Assembly (NCBI GenBank): GCA_038501195.1
Contig: JBBPUQ010000001.1
Coordinates: 930,001 to 994,000 of the forward strand
From: Nemania diffusa
Lineage: Eukaryota; Ascomycota; Sordariomycetes; Xylariales; Xylariaceae
DNA length: 64,000 bases
Direction: 5' to 3'
Shown here: in pieces, positions 1 to 14,382 of the stretch
Numbering within the stretch: the stretch's first letter is position 1
Layout of the letters: every line of letters begins with the position of its first letter
Notes under the pieces: model-generated
Told to the model about the DNA's origin: nothing
Seen by the model: the letters and a program-made list of their open reading frames with translations, nothing else
Database searches by the model: none
Translations under genes and position numbers: made by a program

Positions 1-1868
1 TTAAAAATATTATATTTTATATTATAATATATTTTATAATAAACTTTATTTAAAAGTTAATAATTATTTATTAATTGTAGTTATAAAATATTAAAACATT
101 TTATTTGCTAATATTTTTTGCTTTAATATATAAAATATTATTTAATAAAACAACTTTTATATTTAAATTTATAGTATTAAAAACTATAATTAATATAAAA
201 AATTTAAATAATTTTATATATTTAATAATAAATAAAATTATATTTAACAAAAATATAAATTTAACAAAAGAATTTGTTATATATAATATTTATATAAATA
301 AAGTTTATTTTATTATTATAATTTATTATAAATATTATTATAGCTTTTTAATTATTTATAAAGTAAATATAATATTAATTATTAATAAAAAAAAACAATT
401 AAAAAAACTTTTTATTATTATATAAAAACTGATATATTTTTATATAAAATATATAATAAAAAATAAAGTTATATTTAAATTTAAAAATAAAAGTTTAAAA
501 CTAAAAGTTTATAAATAGTAATACTTTTTAAATTTTTAATAATAAATATATTATTAAAATTAGTTTATAAAAATATATTATTAAAATTAAAAATAATACT
601 AATAAAGTAAAAAAATATTTAATAAATATAAATGTTTTAATTAATATAAAAATTTTAATAAATAGAAAATATTTATTTATATTATTAAAAATTAGCAATA
701 AATTATTTTATAATATTATAAAATATTAAAGTTTTATATATAAAAGCAAATATTAATTTAAGTTTTATATATAAGTTTTAATAAAAATTAAATAATATTA
801 AAAACAAAAGCTTAAAAGCAGTATTAAAAATAAAAAATAATTTATTTTTGTTACTTAATATAAACTATTAATATAAAAATATATAAAAAACATATTTTAA
901 AAATATAAATTTATTATATAACTGAAATGTTTAATTATTATATTTAGTAATTAAAGTAATAAAAACAATAAAAAAGTTTTTTTTTTTTTTAAAAACAAAA
1001 AAAACAATAAAAATAATAAAAGTAGTTTTATATTTATTATTTAATATAAACTAATATTAATAAACAAATATTTTAATAAAAATAATAATAAAAAAAGTAA
1101 AAGCTATATTAACTTAAATAAAAGTAATAATATTAATTTTATAAAAGTTATTTATAATATTTAAATTAACTAAATTAAAATTTATAAAAAAATTATAATT
1201 ATTTGTTTTTTTTTTATTTTTTTCTTTGTTTTATATTATATTATATATTGCTGTTATTAATAAGCTTTATAATATTATATTTAGCTATTTAATACTATAA
1301 CTACAAGTTTAAATATTTTATTAAATAGATTTAGTAATAAATAAAAAAATATTAAAATTAACTTATATAAAAAAATAGCATAAAAAATACAACAATATAA
1401 AAATAATTAAACAATATAAAAAGAATTAAAGTTAGCTAATATTAAAAATAAATATATATAAAAAAAAGCTGTAAAAAAAAACTATAATATAAATATAAAT
1501 AAGTTTTATATAAAGTTGTTGTTTTTATATATTATAATATTTATTTGTTATATTTACTAATTATTATATTTTTTTTATTATAAAATATTACATTTATTAT
1601 TATAAAAATATTACAAATATATACTTATATAAAAAATAGTAAATATATATTTATAAAAAAAATAAAATATTTAAATATTTATAAAAATATAAAAATATTT
1701 AAACTAGTAATACTAATAGCTTTTTTATATATATAAAAATTAAATTTAATATTTTAAATAAAATAAATTAAAAAATTTAATATAAAAAATAAAAATAATA
1801 ATGTTTTTTTAATAAATATAAAACTTTATATTTATAATAATAATACTGCTTAATTAGCTAAGTTATTT

Positions 1869-1872
<4 letters not shown>

Positions 1873-1951
<79 letters not shown>
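1873..1951. repeat. Long poly(A) tract
   Basis: About 28 A, then gtat, then about 47 A. It could be a purine-rich tract turned to A by RIP, or the tail of a non-LTR retrotransposon. The sequence alone does not decide. Confidence 0.8.
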
Positions 1952-1953
<2 letters not shown>

Positions 1954-2633
1954 AAATATATAAAATAACAAACTAAAAAAGTTATATATAAAACTAAATA
2001 AATTTATAAAACTATTATTTTTTTTTTATTATTATATTAATTGTTTATATATTATATTATTTTAATAAATTTTTATTATTTTATTAATTTTTTTAAATAT
2101 TAAATTATATAAAAATATATTTTAATTTATACTTTATTTAATTAAATAACAAAATAATATTTTTTATAAACTTTAATAATATAATTAAAATTTATAGTTT
2201 AAATATTTTTAAAATATTAAAATTTAAACTTATATTAGTTTAAATAATATTTTTATATTATAATTTTTTAAATATTATTATTTAATATTTTGTTTATTAA
2301 ATTAACATTGTTTTTTTAAATAAGTTTTATTATATTATAATAAACAATTTAAAATATTAAAGTTTAAATTTATATTTTAATATTATTTTTTTAAATAAGC
2401 TTTATTATATATAATAATTAAAAAAGTTTATATATTTAAAAATATAATTGTTGTATTAATATTATTTAGCTATTTATTATATAAACTTAAAATATTATAA
2501 TATTAAAAAGCTTAAACTTTAAATATATTAATATATTATATTAATAAATCTTTCAAGTTTTAAATTTTATAATAAAAAAAATATTAAATTAAACTTAAAT
2601 AAATTTTTTTTATATGTTAAAACTAAAACAAAC

Positions 2634-2805
2634 AGTAAAATAGTTTTTTATAAAATTTTTTAAATAAATATTAGCTAAAAAGTTAATTAATAAAACAGCT
2701 TTTTATAAAATTTTTTAAATAAACATTAGCTAAAAAATAAACTAGTAAAACAGCTTTTTATAAAATTTTTTAAATAAATATTAGTTAAAAAATTAATATA
2801 TTTTT
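2634..2805. repeat. Tandem repeat, three 55 bp units
   Basis: The stretch beginning ag(t/c)tttttataaaatttttt recurs at 2642, 2697 and 2752, an exact 55 bp period. The units differ mainly by C/T changes. The block lies inside the RIPped repeat and may be an LTR or UTR minisatellite of the original element. Confidence 0.8.
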
Positions 2806-5800
2806 TAATAATATTAATTAATTATAAAAGTTTGTTTTATATTTAAGCAAAATTGCATAATTACTAGTTTTACTATTAACAAATGCTTTAATAAATAAAC
2901 TAGCTTATAAACTAAAAATTAATTTATAATATAATTTAATATAAAAATAGTTAAAAGTACTATTTAAGTTTATTTTTATTATATAATAAAAATTAAAACT
3001 ATAAAGCGTTTTTAATTACAAAGTTTTAAAATTAAACATTTTATTAATATTTTAATTTTAATTTTAATTTAAAGTTATAAAATATTTAATTTATAATTTA
3101 AAAATTATAAAAAATAAAATTTTTATTATTAACTATAATTAATAAATCTTTTTATAATTGTTTTTCTTTTGCTGTAAAAAATAATAATATAAACAGTTTA
3201 ATTAATAATATATTAAAAAATATATTATTTGTTATATATATAAAAATAAACAAAAAAAAAAGCCGAAATAGTTTAATAATAAAATATAATATATATATAA
3301 ATATTAAAAACAAAAAAATATATATATATAAAAATAAAAATAAAAATAACTATATAAATAATAATATAATTAAATTATATATATAGTTTAAAAATTTATA
3401 TTAAATAATAAAGTATAAAAGTTGCAAAAAAATAAATTAATAAAATAAATTATAATAAATATATATTTGTAATAATTTATAAATATATAAAAAACATTTT
3501 TATAAAAAATTATAATAAGTTTTTATATATACTTTTTATAGTTTATTTATTTTATTTTATAATATAATTGTAATATTATATTATTTAGTTTTTTTATAGT
3601 AAAATAATTTTTTATAGCTTTAATAATAAACTTTTTTTATTTATTATTAATTATTTTATTTATTTTAAACTATAATTAGTTAAATTTATTTAATTAAACA
3701 AATATAAAATTTTTAATAAATATATTTAAGTTTTATTTTAATTAAACTAATAGTTTAATATAATATTTAAATAATTTAAAGATTTTTTTAATAAAAAATA
3801 ATTCTACTTTATAAAAGCTAAATTTAATTTAATAGTTAAAATAATATTTTATATAGCTTAATTTAACTAGTTTAATATAAACTATGTTATTTTTTATTAA
3901 TTTTAATAGTTGTTTATATAAATTATTATAATAAATTTTTATGTAAATTTATATTAATATTGTTATATTTATAGCCTTTTGTTATAAAATCTGCTATATA
4001 GTATTAAAGTTTATATTTAAAATAAAATCTACAAATAAAAAAGTTTTAAATTTATAACTATAAAAAATTTCGAAAAAACTTTTAATAGTAATAATTAATA
4101 TAAAAATATTAAAATAATAAATAATATAAAAAAAATATAACTTTTAACTATTAAAATTAAATTTAATATTTAAAAAAATAATTATATTAGTTATAAATGT
4201 TTAAACTATATATTTAGTTTGTTTATTTATAAAATAATAATAAATAATAATAACTTTTATATTAATTTAAATAGTTTTATAAAAAGCTATTTATAAATTA
4301 AAAATAAATTTAAAATTTATATTTAAAATAAATATATTTAAAAAACTTTAGTTAATATAAATATATTTAATATAAATTTTAGTTTATTATTTAAAAATAT
4401 AAATAAATTTATTAATTATTGTTTTTATAAATTTAAATATTTTATTAATAATAAAAAAAAAAACATTGTTGTTTTTTTTAAAAATTAATAATTTAATAAT
4501 AAAATTTATATAAAAAATAAAAAATAAAATTTAAAAAGTATTAATAAAATATAAATCGCTAAATAATTTAACTTAGTTTATTTTAATATTTATATATTTA
4601 AAACAAATATTATAAATATAATTAGTTATAAATATTTTTATATTTAAAAAAAAAATAAAAAAACATAAAAAATAATATATATATTATATTTTTATATATA
4701 TTTAATTATTATATATTATATATAAAATATATATTTTTGAAAAAGTTAATATAATAAACTAGTTAATTTTTAAATTTATAAAATATATAAATATAATTTA
4801 AAAATTAAAACAAAAAAAATAAAATATAAAGTTTAAAACTTTTTTATTTTTAAAATTTTGCTATTGTTATATAAGTTTATTATAAACTGTTTTAAAACTT
4901 TTATTTTTTTTATAATTAATAGTAATAGTTTATATTAATTTGTTTAATATATATAATAATGCTATAACAAATTTATTAAAATTTTATAAATAAATTTTAA
5001 TTTATAAAAAAGCAAAGTTATTGTTTAATAATAAACTATTTTATAGTAATAATATAATTAAACTTTTAATTTATTATATTATTAAAACTAAAAAGTAATT
5101 TTATAATAAAAAATTATATATAATTTATTATTATTTTATTTAAGCTTTTATAACTATTAAAAATTATATTGTTTTAAATATAAAATTAAGTTTTAATTTA
5201 TATTTAAAAAGTTAAAATAATATATTTATATTTATAAAATTAAAATTAAAAATATATATAATTTTTAATTTATAAATAAAATATAAAAAAAACAATTGTT
5301 AAATTTTAAATTAATTTAAAACTTTTAATTAGCTATTTATATTTATAAATAATTAAATAATAATATTATAGTTTATATAAATATAAATATTGTTATAATT
5401 TAAAAAATATATTAGTTTTTTTAAAAATTATATTAAATTATAAGTTTTAATTTTATAAATATTAAAATATAGTTTTTTTAATTTAAAAATATAAAATAAA
5501 AAAAAAATAAAATATAATTTATTGTTTTTTTAAATTTAATATATTATAGCATTAATTTTATATAAATAACTAAAGTTAATATAAAAAATATATAATTTAA
5601 TATAATTTAAATATATTAGTTTAATAGTTTTATAAACTTTAGTTTTTAAAATTTTTTATATTTTTTTAATTTGTTTTTATAAAACTAAAATATATTTAAG
5701 TAACTTTTAATATTTTTTAAAAACTACTGAAATAATTTTGTTATTTTTATTTAATATAAAGCTTTTAAAATAATAAAACAATTTATATTATTTAATATAT

Positions 5801-8800
5801 TAAGCTTTTATTAAATTAGTTTTAATTAAATAATTATAAAATTTAAAAATTTTAATATTTTTAAAAAGTTATATAATAGCTATAAAGTAATAAATTTAAT
5901 TTTATTAAAATTTAAACAATTTAATATTATATTTTAATTTTTATAATATAATTAATATAATAAGTTTATAAATAGTTATTATTTTTTTTTTATTATAAAT
6001 AATTTAAATTAAAATATATATATTTTTAAAATTTAAAACTTATATTAAATAAAATAACATTTATTAAAAAATATAATATATTTAAATATAATAAAAAAAC
6101 TAAATATAATATTAAAATATTTAATATAGTTTTAAATGTTATAAAAAAAATAATAACATTGTTTATATATATAAAAATAAATTTTTAAAAATATTTAACT
6201 AAAAGTTATTTTATATAATATTAAAAAAAACTTAATAATATTTTAAATTTTATAATAATAACTATAAATTATTTATATTTATAATAAATTATAATAAAAA
6301 TTATTTTTTATTTATTTTTTATTAATATTAACTATTAAAAAAATCTTTTTATAATATTTATAATAATAAAAATAATAAAACTATAAAAAATGTTAAAAAT
6401 ATTATTTTATTAAAAAAAAATATATATATTATTAATTATTTTAATATTAATTTTATATAAATTAATAATAATTTTAAATTTGAATTTTTTTTAAACTAAA
6501 AATATTAAAAATATAAATTTAATAATTTTATAATTATAAAAAAAGTTTAAAATTAAATTTATTATTTTTTAGTTTTTTATATTTTATTAATATAGTTATT
6601 AATAAAAGTTTTTTAAATTTATATTTTTTTTAAATTTTATAAATATTTTAATTTTATTGTTAAAATAGTTAAATTTATTATAAAAAAAATATATTAACTT
6701 ATTAAAAACTTGTTTAAATTTATATAAAATTTTTTATAGTTAATTTTAAAAAATATTAATTTTAGTTATATTAATTTTAAAAAGTTTTAATAATATAAAA
6801 TTTAATAAATTAAAAAAATTAAAAAAATAACTATAGCTATATTAATTATTTAATTTATTATTTTTATTATTATTTTTTTAAACTTTAAAAATATTTAATA
6901 ATTATATAATTTAAAGATTTTTTTATTTAATTTAAATAATTTATATTTATATAAAAATATAAATTTTATTAATTTAAATATTAATTAATATATTACTTTT
7001 ATAAAATATAATTAATTATATTTTAAAATTAATAAATAAAAGTTTATTATTTTATTTATTAATAATAATATATATAAAAAATCTTAAAATATTTTTTATA
7101 AAATTTTTAATAAGTTTAAAAATAATAAAATATTTGTTTATATATAGCAAAAAATATAAATATTAAACTTTAATTATTATATTTATATTTAGTTTTATAT
7201 AACAATTATTTATTATATAAATAATAAATATTTTATTTTAATAAAATTTTAGTTTATTAAATAAAAAACTAATTGTTTAAAATAATTGTTTTAAATTTTT
7301 TAATTAAAAAATATTATTTTGATTTTTTTTTTTTTATTTAATATTAAATTTATTAAATTTAAAAAATTTAATATTAAAAATATATTTAAAATTTAATTTA
7401 TTTATAAAATATATATTAATTAATTATTTTTAAAACTATTTATTAATATTTAATAATATAATAAATATTGTTATTATTTATAAAATAAAAAGTTTTAAAC
7501 TATTTATATTTTTTATATAAATTTATATAAATAAATTTATAATAAATAAAAAATAATAATATTATTATTAAAATTTATAAAATATAAAACTAAATAATAA
7601 ATATATATTTATATAAATTTTTAATATATTATTTAATATATAATTAAATATTTATAAATAAAAAAAATTAATTTATAAATATTTTTTTTTGTTTAAAAAA
7701 TATATAAATATATTCTTTTTTATATATTTTATAATATAAACATTTTTAATTTTTATATTATTTATTGCTATATTTATAAATAATTTAATAAAAAATATAT
7801 TATTTAAATTTAATAATAAATTTAACTTTAACAATTTATTTAAAAAAACAAATTTAATTTATTTTAATATTTTATTTAAAAATAATAGTTTATAAATAAA
7901 TTATATTAATAATATTATAATTAATATATTATTAATAAATAATATATTTAATTTTATAAAAATAAGCTTTATTTTTATTAAAAATATATTAATAATTAAA
8001 ATTTAAATATTATTTATTACAAAAGTTGTTATTATATTTTTTTATAAAACATTTTTTAAAATATTTATTTTAATTGTTTTTTAAATTAATAATAAATATA
8101 TATTTATTATTAAAAAAAAAAAAAATTTTAAATAATAATTTAAAATTATTTAAAAAAAACTAAAAAATATTAATTTAATTTATAATAAAAAAATAGTTTT
8201 TATAAAAAATAAAATAAATATTATAAGTTTTTTTGTTTTAAATAATTAACTATTTATTAATAATAAAAATTTTAATAGTTTTTATATTTAATTATTTTAT
8301 TATATTAATATTTATAAATTTATTTTAATTTTAAAAAATAATTAATTAATTTAAATTGTTTTAATTATTAAATATAAAATTATTATTATTTTAATTGTTG
8401 TTTTAATTATTATAATAATTACTATAGCTATTATATTAATTGTTATATTTTTTATTTTAAATATTTTAAAATTAATATATAAACTTTAATTAAATTGTTT
8501 TTTTTTTACCTACTATTAAAACTAATAAAAAGTTATTATTATTTAGTTTTTAAAATAATTAAAAAACTTAATTTAAAACTGTTATAATTATAAATAAATT
8601 ATTAAATTTAAATTAATTATATTATTAATTATAACAAAAATAAATATTAATAAAGTTATAAAAATATAAAAAGTTATATATATTTTTATAATTAATTTTA
8701 TTTTATTTAATATTATTTATTAATATATATTTTATTTATTAAATTTTTTAAATATTTTTTTTAATTAATTTTTTTTATAATATTATTTATTTTTTATATT

Positions 8801-11495
8801 ATTTAAATTTTTTATATATTACTTTATAATATTTAATAATTTATTAATATAAATTTATAAATATATTTTGTTAATTTTTTTTTATTAAAATATAAGTTTT
8901 AAAATATTTGTTAAAACTATTATATATATATAATATTTATTAATTTTTTAAAAAAAATTTTATTTTATTATATTATTTAATGTTATTATTAATATAATTA
9001 TTAATAATATATTATTTTTTATTGTAAAAAAAATAAATAATATTGTTTTTTTTTTATATTATAATATTATAATTTTTATTAAATTTATATTATATAGTTT
9101 TTTTAAAATTTTTAAAATTAATAAAAAATTGTTATTTTTTTTTTATATTAATAATATAAACTATTTAGTTTTAAAAAAGTTATTATTAAATAAAATATTA
9201 ATGTTAAAATAATTAAAAAAAAATTTTATATTAATATAATAAATAAAATAATTTAACTTTATAATATATAAAATAATTAATTTTATATTATAATATATAA
9301 ATAGTTAATTTTTAATTTTTATAAAAAAACTAGCAAATAAAACAAATTTAAAACTATTGTTTAATTAATTTAAAACTTTATTTAAATTAATATTATTATT
9401 TATATAATTTAATTATTTATAATTTAAATAATATTAATTGTTTTATATATTATAAAAATAATTGTTATAATAAATTTAATAAATATTTATATATTAAATA
9501 AATTAATTTTAGTTTTATTAATATAAAATATTATAATTAACAAATTTATATTTTTAGTTTAAGTTTTTATTTTTATTTTTAAAAAATATAAACTATAAAA
9601 GTTAAAATAAATTAAAATTAATATAATTTAAAACTTTTAATTTATATAAAAATAATTTTATAATTTATAAAAAAAAAACAAAATTAAATTTTTTAAAAAA
9701 TCGATTAATTAATATTTAAAATATATAACTTAATTTAGTTATTTTATTTATTTTTATAAAAGTTTATATATATAATTTTTTAGTTTTTTCTTTTATAAAT
9801 TAAATAAAAAACTATTAAATTTAAATAATAATTTTATTAAAAAATATATATTTAAACTTTTAAAATTTATTTAAAACTATTTTATTAATTAATTTAAAAA
9901 TAATTGCTATATTTTAATAATAATTTAAAAATATATAAAAATTTATAAATAGTTTTAAAGTTTTTATTTTAAATAAATTATAAATATTTTTATTAAAAGT
10001 TATAATTAAATTAAATTTTATTATATATTTAAATTTATTAAATTTTATTTATTTTATATTAAAAGCTATTTTTAATATAAATTTAATATTTTAATAGCTA
10101 AATTTTATTTAATTTATATTTTTTATATTATAAAATTTTTAAATAAAAAAAGTAAATAAATAAATAAAACTAGCTATAAAGTTAAAATTTAAAAACAATA
10201 ATAATAAAATATAAAATTAAAAACTATTTTAATTAATAAAATTTAAAATATAAAAGTTATAAAATAATAATATAAAATAGTTTATATAAAATTTTAATAA
10301 TTATATTTATAATAATAAATAAAAAATATTATTATTTATAAATTTAAAAACTAATTAATAAAAAAAAAATATAAAATTTATTTAAATAATTAAATTAACA
10401 AAAAAGTTTAAAAATATTAATTAAAAGTTATTATATTTATTTATTATAAAAAAATATAATAGTATAATAAAAATATTAATTATTAAATTTAATAATAAAT
10501 TATTATTTTTTTTTATAAAAAAATTTAATTTGTTTTAATAATTAATAATTAATAATTAATAATAATAAATAAAAAATAAAAACTTATTAATTAAACTATA
10601 TAATTTTAAAAAGTTTAATATAAAAAAAATAAATTAATTAAATAAATTTTTTAATTTAAATTTAATAATTATATTATTTTAAAAAAAAACTATAAATAAT
10701 ATTAAATTAAAATTATAAAAAAAAAAAATATAAAACTAAAAATAAAAAAGTTAAAAATTATAAAAAAAGCTTTATAAATTAATTTTTTTAAAATATAAAA
10801 TATTTTTTTAAATTTTTTAGTTACTTTTTTATTTATTTATTATTTATTAATAAATATAATATAATATAAAGCTATTATAATATTTAAAAAAGTTTTTAAA
10901 AATTATTTTCAAAAGTTTTTTAATAGATTTTATTACTAAAATTAATATTATTTTTTATTTTTATAAATAAAATAAATAAATATTTTTAATTAATTATAAC
11001 TAATATTAACTATAATAATAATTTAATTATTTTATAAAATAAATAATTAATAAAAATTATAAATTATTATTAAAACTATTTATTAAAGTTATATTATTGC
11101 TTAAATTAAACTTTTAAAAAGTTTTATTAACAAATTAACTATTTTTTATAATAAAACTTCAAAAAAAACAATCGCTAGTTACTATATAATAACTTTTATT
11201 TTATTTAATAAAACATTTATAAATATAAAAACACTTAATTAGTATATAAAAGCTAAATTTTAATATAAAAACTTATTTAAATAATATACTAAACTAAAAA
11301 GTAGGTCTAGTAAAAAGCTACAGAATAGAGTATGTAACCTAAGTCCATGGCCTAAGGCCCCACAGACCCCACTTGGTCACATGACTCTACAGTAATAGTG
11401 ATATGTATGTATAACACTCCTTGCCCTCCCTAGCTTGATTCAGATTATCTCAACCCTTTTTTAAATTAACCCCTATTGCTCATCTTGAACGTAAT

Positions 11496-11610
11496 ATGGC
11501 CTCACGAAAACCAGCCACCACTCGCTAACTCGGGAAAGACGGCCTCACAATACCGGCCGTTGGCTTCGGCCTCATGGGTTTTAGCGTCGGCTATGGTACG
11601 GTGTGTACGA
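11496..11610 (+). pseudogene. Aldo-keto reductase N-terminal stub
   Basis: An ATG opens a reading of about 38 codons containing LGKDGLTIPAVGFGLMGF, the first beta strand and loop typical of fungal aldo/keto reductases, which reduce carbonyls with NADPH. Codon 11 is TAA where the family usually has Gln, consistent with a C to T change. Nothing recognisable follows, so the gene is cut off after about 38 residues. It lies about 200 bp from the edge of the RIPped block and at the end of the relic sesquiterpenoid locus. The family call rests on one conserved block. Confidence 0.65.
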
Positions 11611-11870
11611 ATCTAGCCTTTCAAGAAATATTTTCAACGCTGTGTAGAAAAAATAATTAGCATGGGATATGAGGCTTTTGCCGACAGCAAACGCGCAAAA
11701 CACTACCGTATACCCAGTCGTGTTTGTCTTAAAACCGGGCTAATGATACTTCCGATTACCGGGTTAGGGCATTCGCCGGGTGATTACTGCTTGCATATTG
11801 ACCTCTCTTCCAAACCTATCGCGGAAAGGCGGAGTTATCTTACCGATTTGCAATTGTAAGCGATAAATAG

Positions 11871-12054
11871 TGAGACAGTGTGGGTGGCACGGCCACTAGG
11901 TCAGCAATTCCTGGTTTTTCGTCTGCTACACCATGAATATGCGTTTGCTTTGCTGGAATATTCTTTTCTATTGCCTCAAATCTCTAGAAGTGATTAAGAT
12001 GGCCGTGGTCAGTCCTCTAGAGTGCGTAGTGTGTATATTGCACGCTTCATTTCA
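11871..12054 (+). mobile_element. Solo LTR-like element, copy A
   Basis: It begins TGAGACAGTGTGGG and ends CATTTCA, and shares with copies B and C the block from CTCAAATCTCTAGAAGTGAT through CCTCTAGAGTGCGTAGTGTG. Flanks are atag and gtag, a 4 bp target duplication with one transition. At 184 bp it is shorter than B (274) and C (298), so it carries an internal deletion. Confidence 0.65.
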
Positions 12055-12058
12055 GTAG

Positions 12059-12926
12059 TTGGCAAGAGGCGCAGGTAGACGTCAGCTTAAAGCTTGGAAA
12101 CCGCCTTGTCCTACTCGTCTAAGGGTTAAGTTAAAGTGCTGACGATATGACAGCACTTTCATTGCTGACGTGCATGCTTGCAACTGATAGCCCAATATGC
12201 ACAAAGACTACCAAGTCTAATTTCATGTATATTGTCTAAAGTATTACATAATCACCGGTGTCGATAGAAGAGGCGCCCTAGGACACACCCGAAGGTAATC
12301 AGAATGGACGTTTTTCAATGAGACTAGTTCCCGATGACTATGCCTCTAAAATGTTGCTACTTGCCGACCTTGCCCAAAAGCAAGGACGGTGCGTCGATGC
12401 TAGCCCATAAATAGCCCAGGAGGCTCTGTAGAAATGTTGTCACGCATGAAGACAGTAGGGCTACTAAGACATTATGCAAATCTAATTATTTAATATCCTT
12501 TCAAGGTAATGCTGAATTTCCCTCTCTACGTGAAAGTTGGTTAGTGAAGAGTTTAGTGAGACCTTGATAACACGGGGGAATGGTACATATTCAGATCCAA
12601 GGGTGGCGGCGAATAGGAGAAGTAGGAATCCGTATAGGTGCTGCCTAATAATGGTTTAGGAAGGTTTGTTATAAATATAATATGTCGCAAGCTAGAAGAT
12701 TCACGCACCGTACTCGCGTTGTGAAATGAGTAGTGTTTATGTGTTATAATCTAATTAATTTCATGCCTCCTAACGAACCCGCCTTATTCACTTATAATGC
12801 TACGCTTAAATGAAAATCTGCAACTACGACTGCGTTCGGGAGAAATTTTTAGTCCTTGATAGCTGAATACCTCAACGTTGTTGCGCTCCACATCTCGTTT
12901 CCGCTCATCTAGTACTCTAACCCCTT
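12059..12926. other. Intergenic, no gene seen
   Basis: Normal base composition, no supported reading frame and no repeat that I recognise. It lies downstream of the cyclase relic. Confidence 0.6.
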
Positions 12927-12929
12927 CTA

Positions 12930-14249
12930 CTAAGCCTCAATGGCGGGAGAATCTTTCTGGGATAATAACTCCTGTGTTTGAGCTTCGTAGATTCGCTTCC
13001 ACTCCCGATAGATATGGTATAGCACATTTTTAGCGAAGTTGGTTGTTATCTCGGCCTCTATAGCTAGGGTATCAACTTCGTTACACTGAGACGGTGTGGG
13101 TAACCTGACCACATGGGGGTTAGGTTGATTAGGTCATCAAGACTTAGTTTTTCTTTTCTTTTATTTAAGATAGTTAGCCCATGCCAGTTAGAGATAGTTG
13201 GCACGCCTCTCAGGCGGCCCCCTTCGGGGGTCCGCTACACCCGAATATACATTTGCGTCACTTATTTACTATTCTTCTAAGCCTCAAATCTCTAGAAGTG
13301 ATCTACATGACCGTGGTCAGTCCTCTAGAGTGCGTAGTGTGTGTTACACACTTCGTTTCAACACATTATCGCGCCTTCCTTGTAGCCGTACTTCGCCACG
13401 AGGACTTCTTTCTCGAAACTCCAGATATCGTTGACGGTGGAGAGATGCTTAGCGCAGACGCGGTCCGCGGGCCGCAGTTCATCTAGCTCCTCGAGCGAAA
13501 CCACGAGGGCCATAGAAAAGCGCATCACTGCACCCAGGAGACTAGAAGGGAAGATATTGTTAGAGTTCGTGGGCTAGACTTGACATGAGAGCGAGTAATG
13601 AGTGATATTCTTATGCCTTCCCGACATCCGCCTCACGGTACTCTAAGTATGCTTCTAGACCCATCTTCTCGAGTTACTTGCTATCTGGCTGTGCTCGCAT
13701 AAAGGTGAGGACGGGTTCTTGGATGTCATCGGCCATCGCGCGGTCGTGGGCCCGCATGACCCCCTATAGATCGTAGGTAATTCATTGAACGGGTATGTTT
13801 TGGTCTAGGAGGACTTCGCCACGCGTGATGGGCATTAATTTCTCATTGTAGTCTTTACCATCTTCAAGCGACATGTGCTAGAGAACATCCTTTTTAAGAT
13901 TTATGTTTTAGTATTCGAGGGGATATAGGGGTTAGGGGTCAGGGGGTCAGGGGTAAAAAGGGGCTTTCGCCAACTGTAGAAAATCACCATCGATTAAGAA
14001 AAGAAGCGTCAGAAGCCGACACGCGAAGTTTATACGATCATCTAGTGCCTTGGGGAAGTCGAAGAATGTCACATGAGAAAACCCGGCAGTGGCGAATTTC
14101 TTGCGAGCCTTAAGGTCGAGGAAAGGCCAGCGTTGTAGTAGAAAATAGTCATCGACTTCCCGCACAGCCTGCTCGTGTAATGGGTAGGTGGAAGAGGTCT
14201 AGGTGGAGGCTAGAATATTAGGTGACTCTGCAATCACTTTGAACGACAT
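12930..14249 (-). pseudogene. Sesquiterpene cyclase (aristolochene synthase-like) pseudogene
   Basis: Family role: cyclises farnesyl diphosphate, with Mg2+, to an eremophilane-type hydrocarbon such as aristolochene, the PR-toxin precursor. Reading on the minus strand starts at ATG 14,249. A block near 14,100 contains WPFLDLKARKKF and FPKALDDRI. An acidic DD-type metal site lies at an apparent intron (about 13,890-13,987). Further on are a MRAHDRAMADDIQEPVLTF-like block and, near 13,420, the NSE/DTE-type metal site NDIWSFEKE. The C-terminus ends with TAG at 12,930. At least five in-frame stops (mostly explicable by C to T or G to A) and apparent frame slips break it. Solo LTR copy B (13,087-13,360) sits in the last exon; without it and one 4 bp duplicate the frame runs on. 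It is divergent from the P450 at 14,383. Not functional as it stands. Confidence 0.85.
13087..13360 (+). mobile_element. Solo LTR-like element, copy B, inside cyclase relic
   Basis: 274 bp, TGAGAC at the left and GTTTCA at the right, so TG...CA ends with a short inverted repeat. It is flanked on both sides by ACAC (13,083-13,086 and 13,361-13,364), an exact 4 bp target duplication. Its right half matches copies A and C closely. Insertion split the cyclase C-terminal exon. Confidence 0.8.
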
Positions 14250-14382
14250 ACTTAGTTGTAGAAAACTTTGACGAGACAATATGGTTCTAAGAGAGGACGA
14301 TCCGTTTCACCCTATGGCGCTCAGCTCAGGTTTGAGCGTCAAGATTGTACCTATATAGAGCATCTAGAGCATCAATAACTAA
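14250..14382. promoter_or_regulatory. Divergent promoter, cyclase / P450
   Basis: The 133 bp between the divergent starts hold a TATATAG run near 14,352 that reads as a TATA-like box on the plus strand and as CTATATA on the minus strand. There is also an inverted pair CGCTCA...TGAGCG around 14,318-14,340. A shared control region is inferred; binding proteins are unknown. Confidence 0.45.

Larger units (their letters stand above)
1..11300. repeat. AT-saturated RIP-mutated repeat block
   Basis: Almost every base is A or T. The few remaining C and G lie mostly in short contexts such as agct or aact. No reading frame of credible composition exists; the only long one (105-425) is Ile/Lys/Asn/Tyr/Phe-rich as expected of random AT sequence. 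The composition jumps to normal within about 50 bases near 11,300. This is the appearance of transposon copies mutated by RIP (C to T at repeats), an established process in filamentous ascomycetes. The original element cannot be named, and the left end lies outside the window. Two internal structures are listed separately: an A tract and a 55 bp tandem repeat. Confidence 0.85.

Noticed and set aside
105..425. 106-codon open frame in AT-rich DNA
   Set aside because: Composition is what random AT sequence gives; no start context or motif.
11662..11859. 65-codon frame after the aldo-keto reductase stub
   Set aside because: No family resemblance and no link to the reductase reading.
13181..13486. 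101- and 78-codon frames
   Set aside because: They lie across solo LTR copy B and antisense to the cyclase relic.
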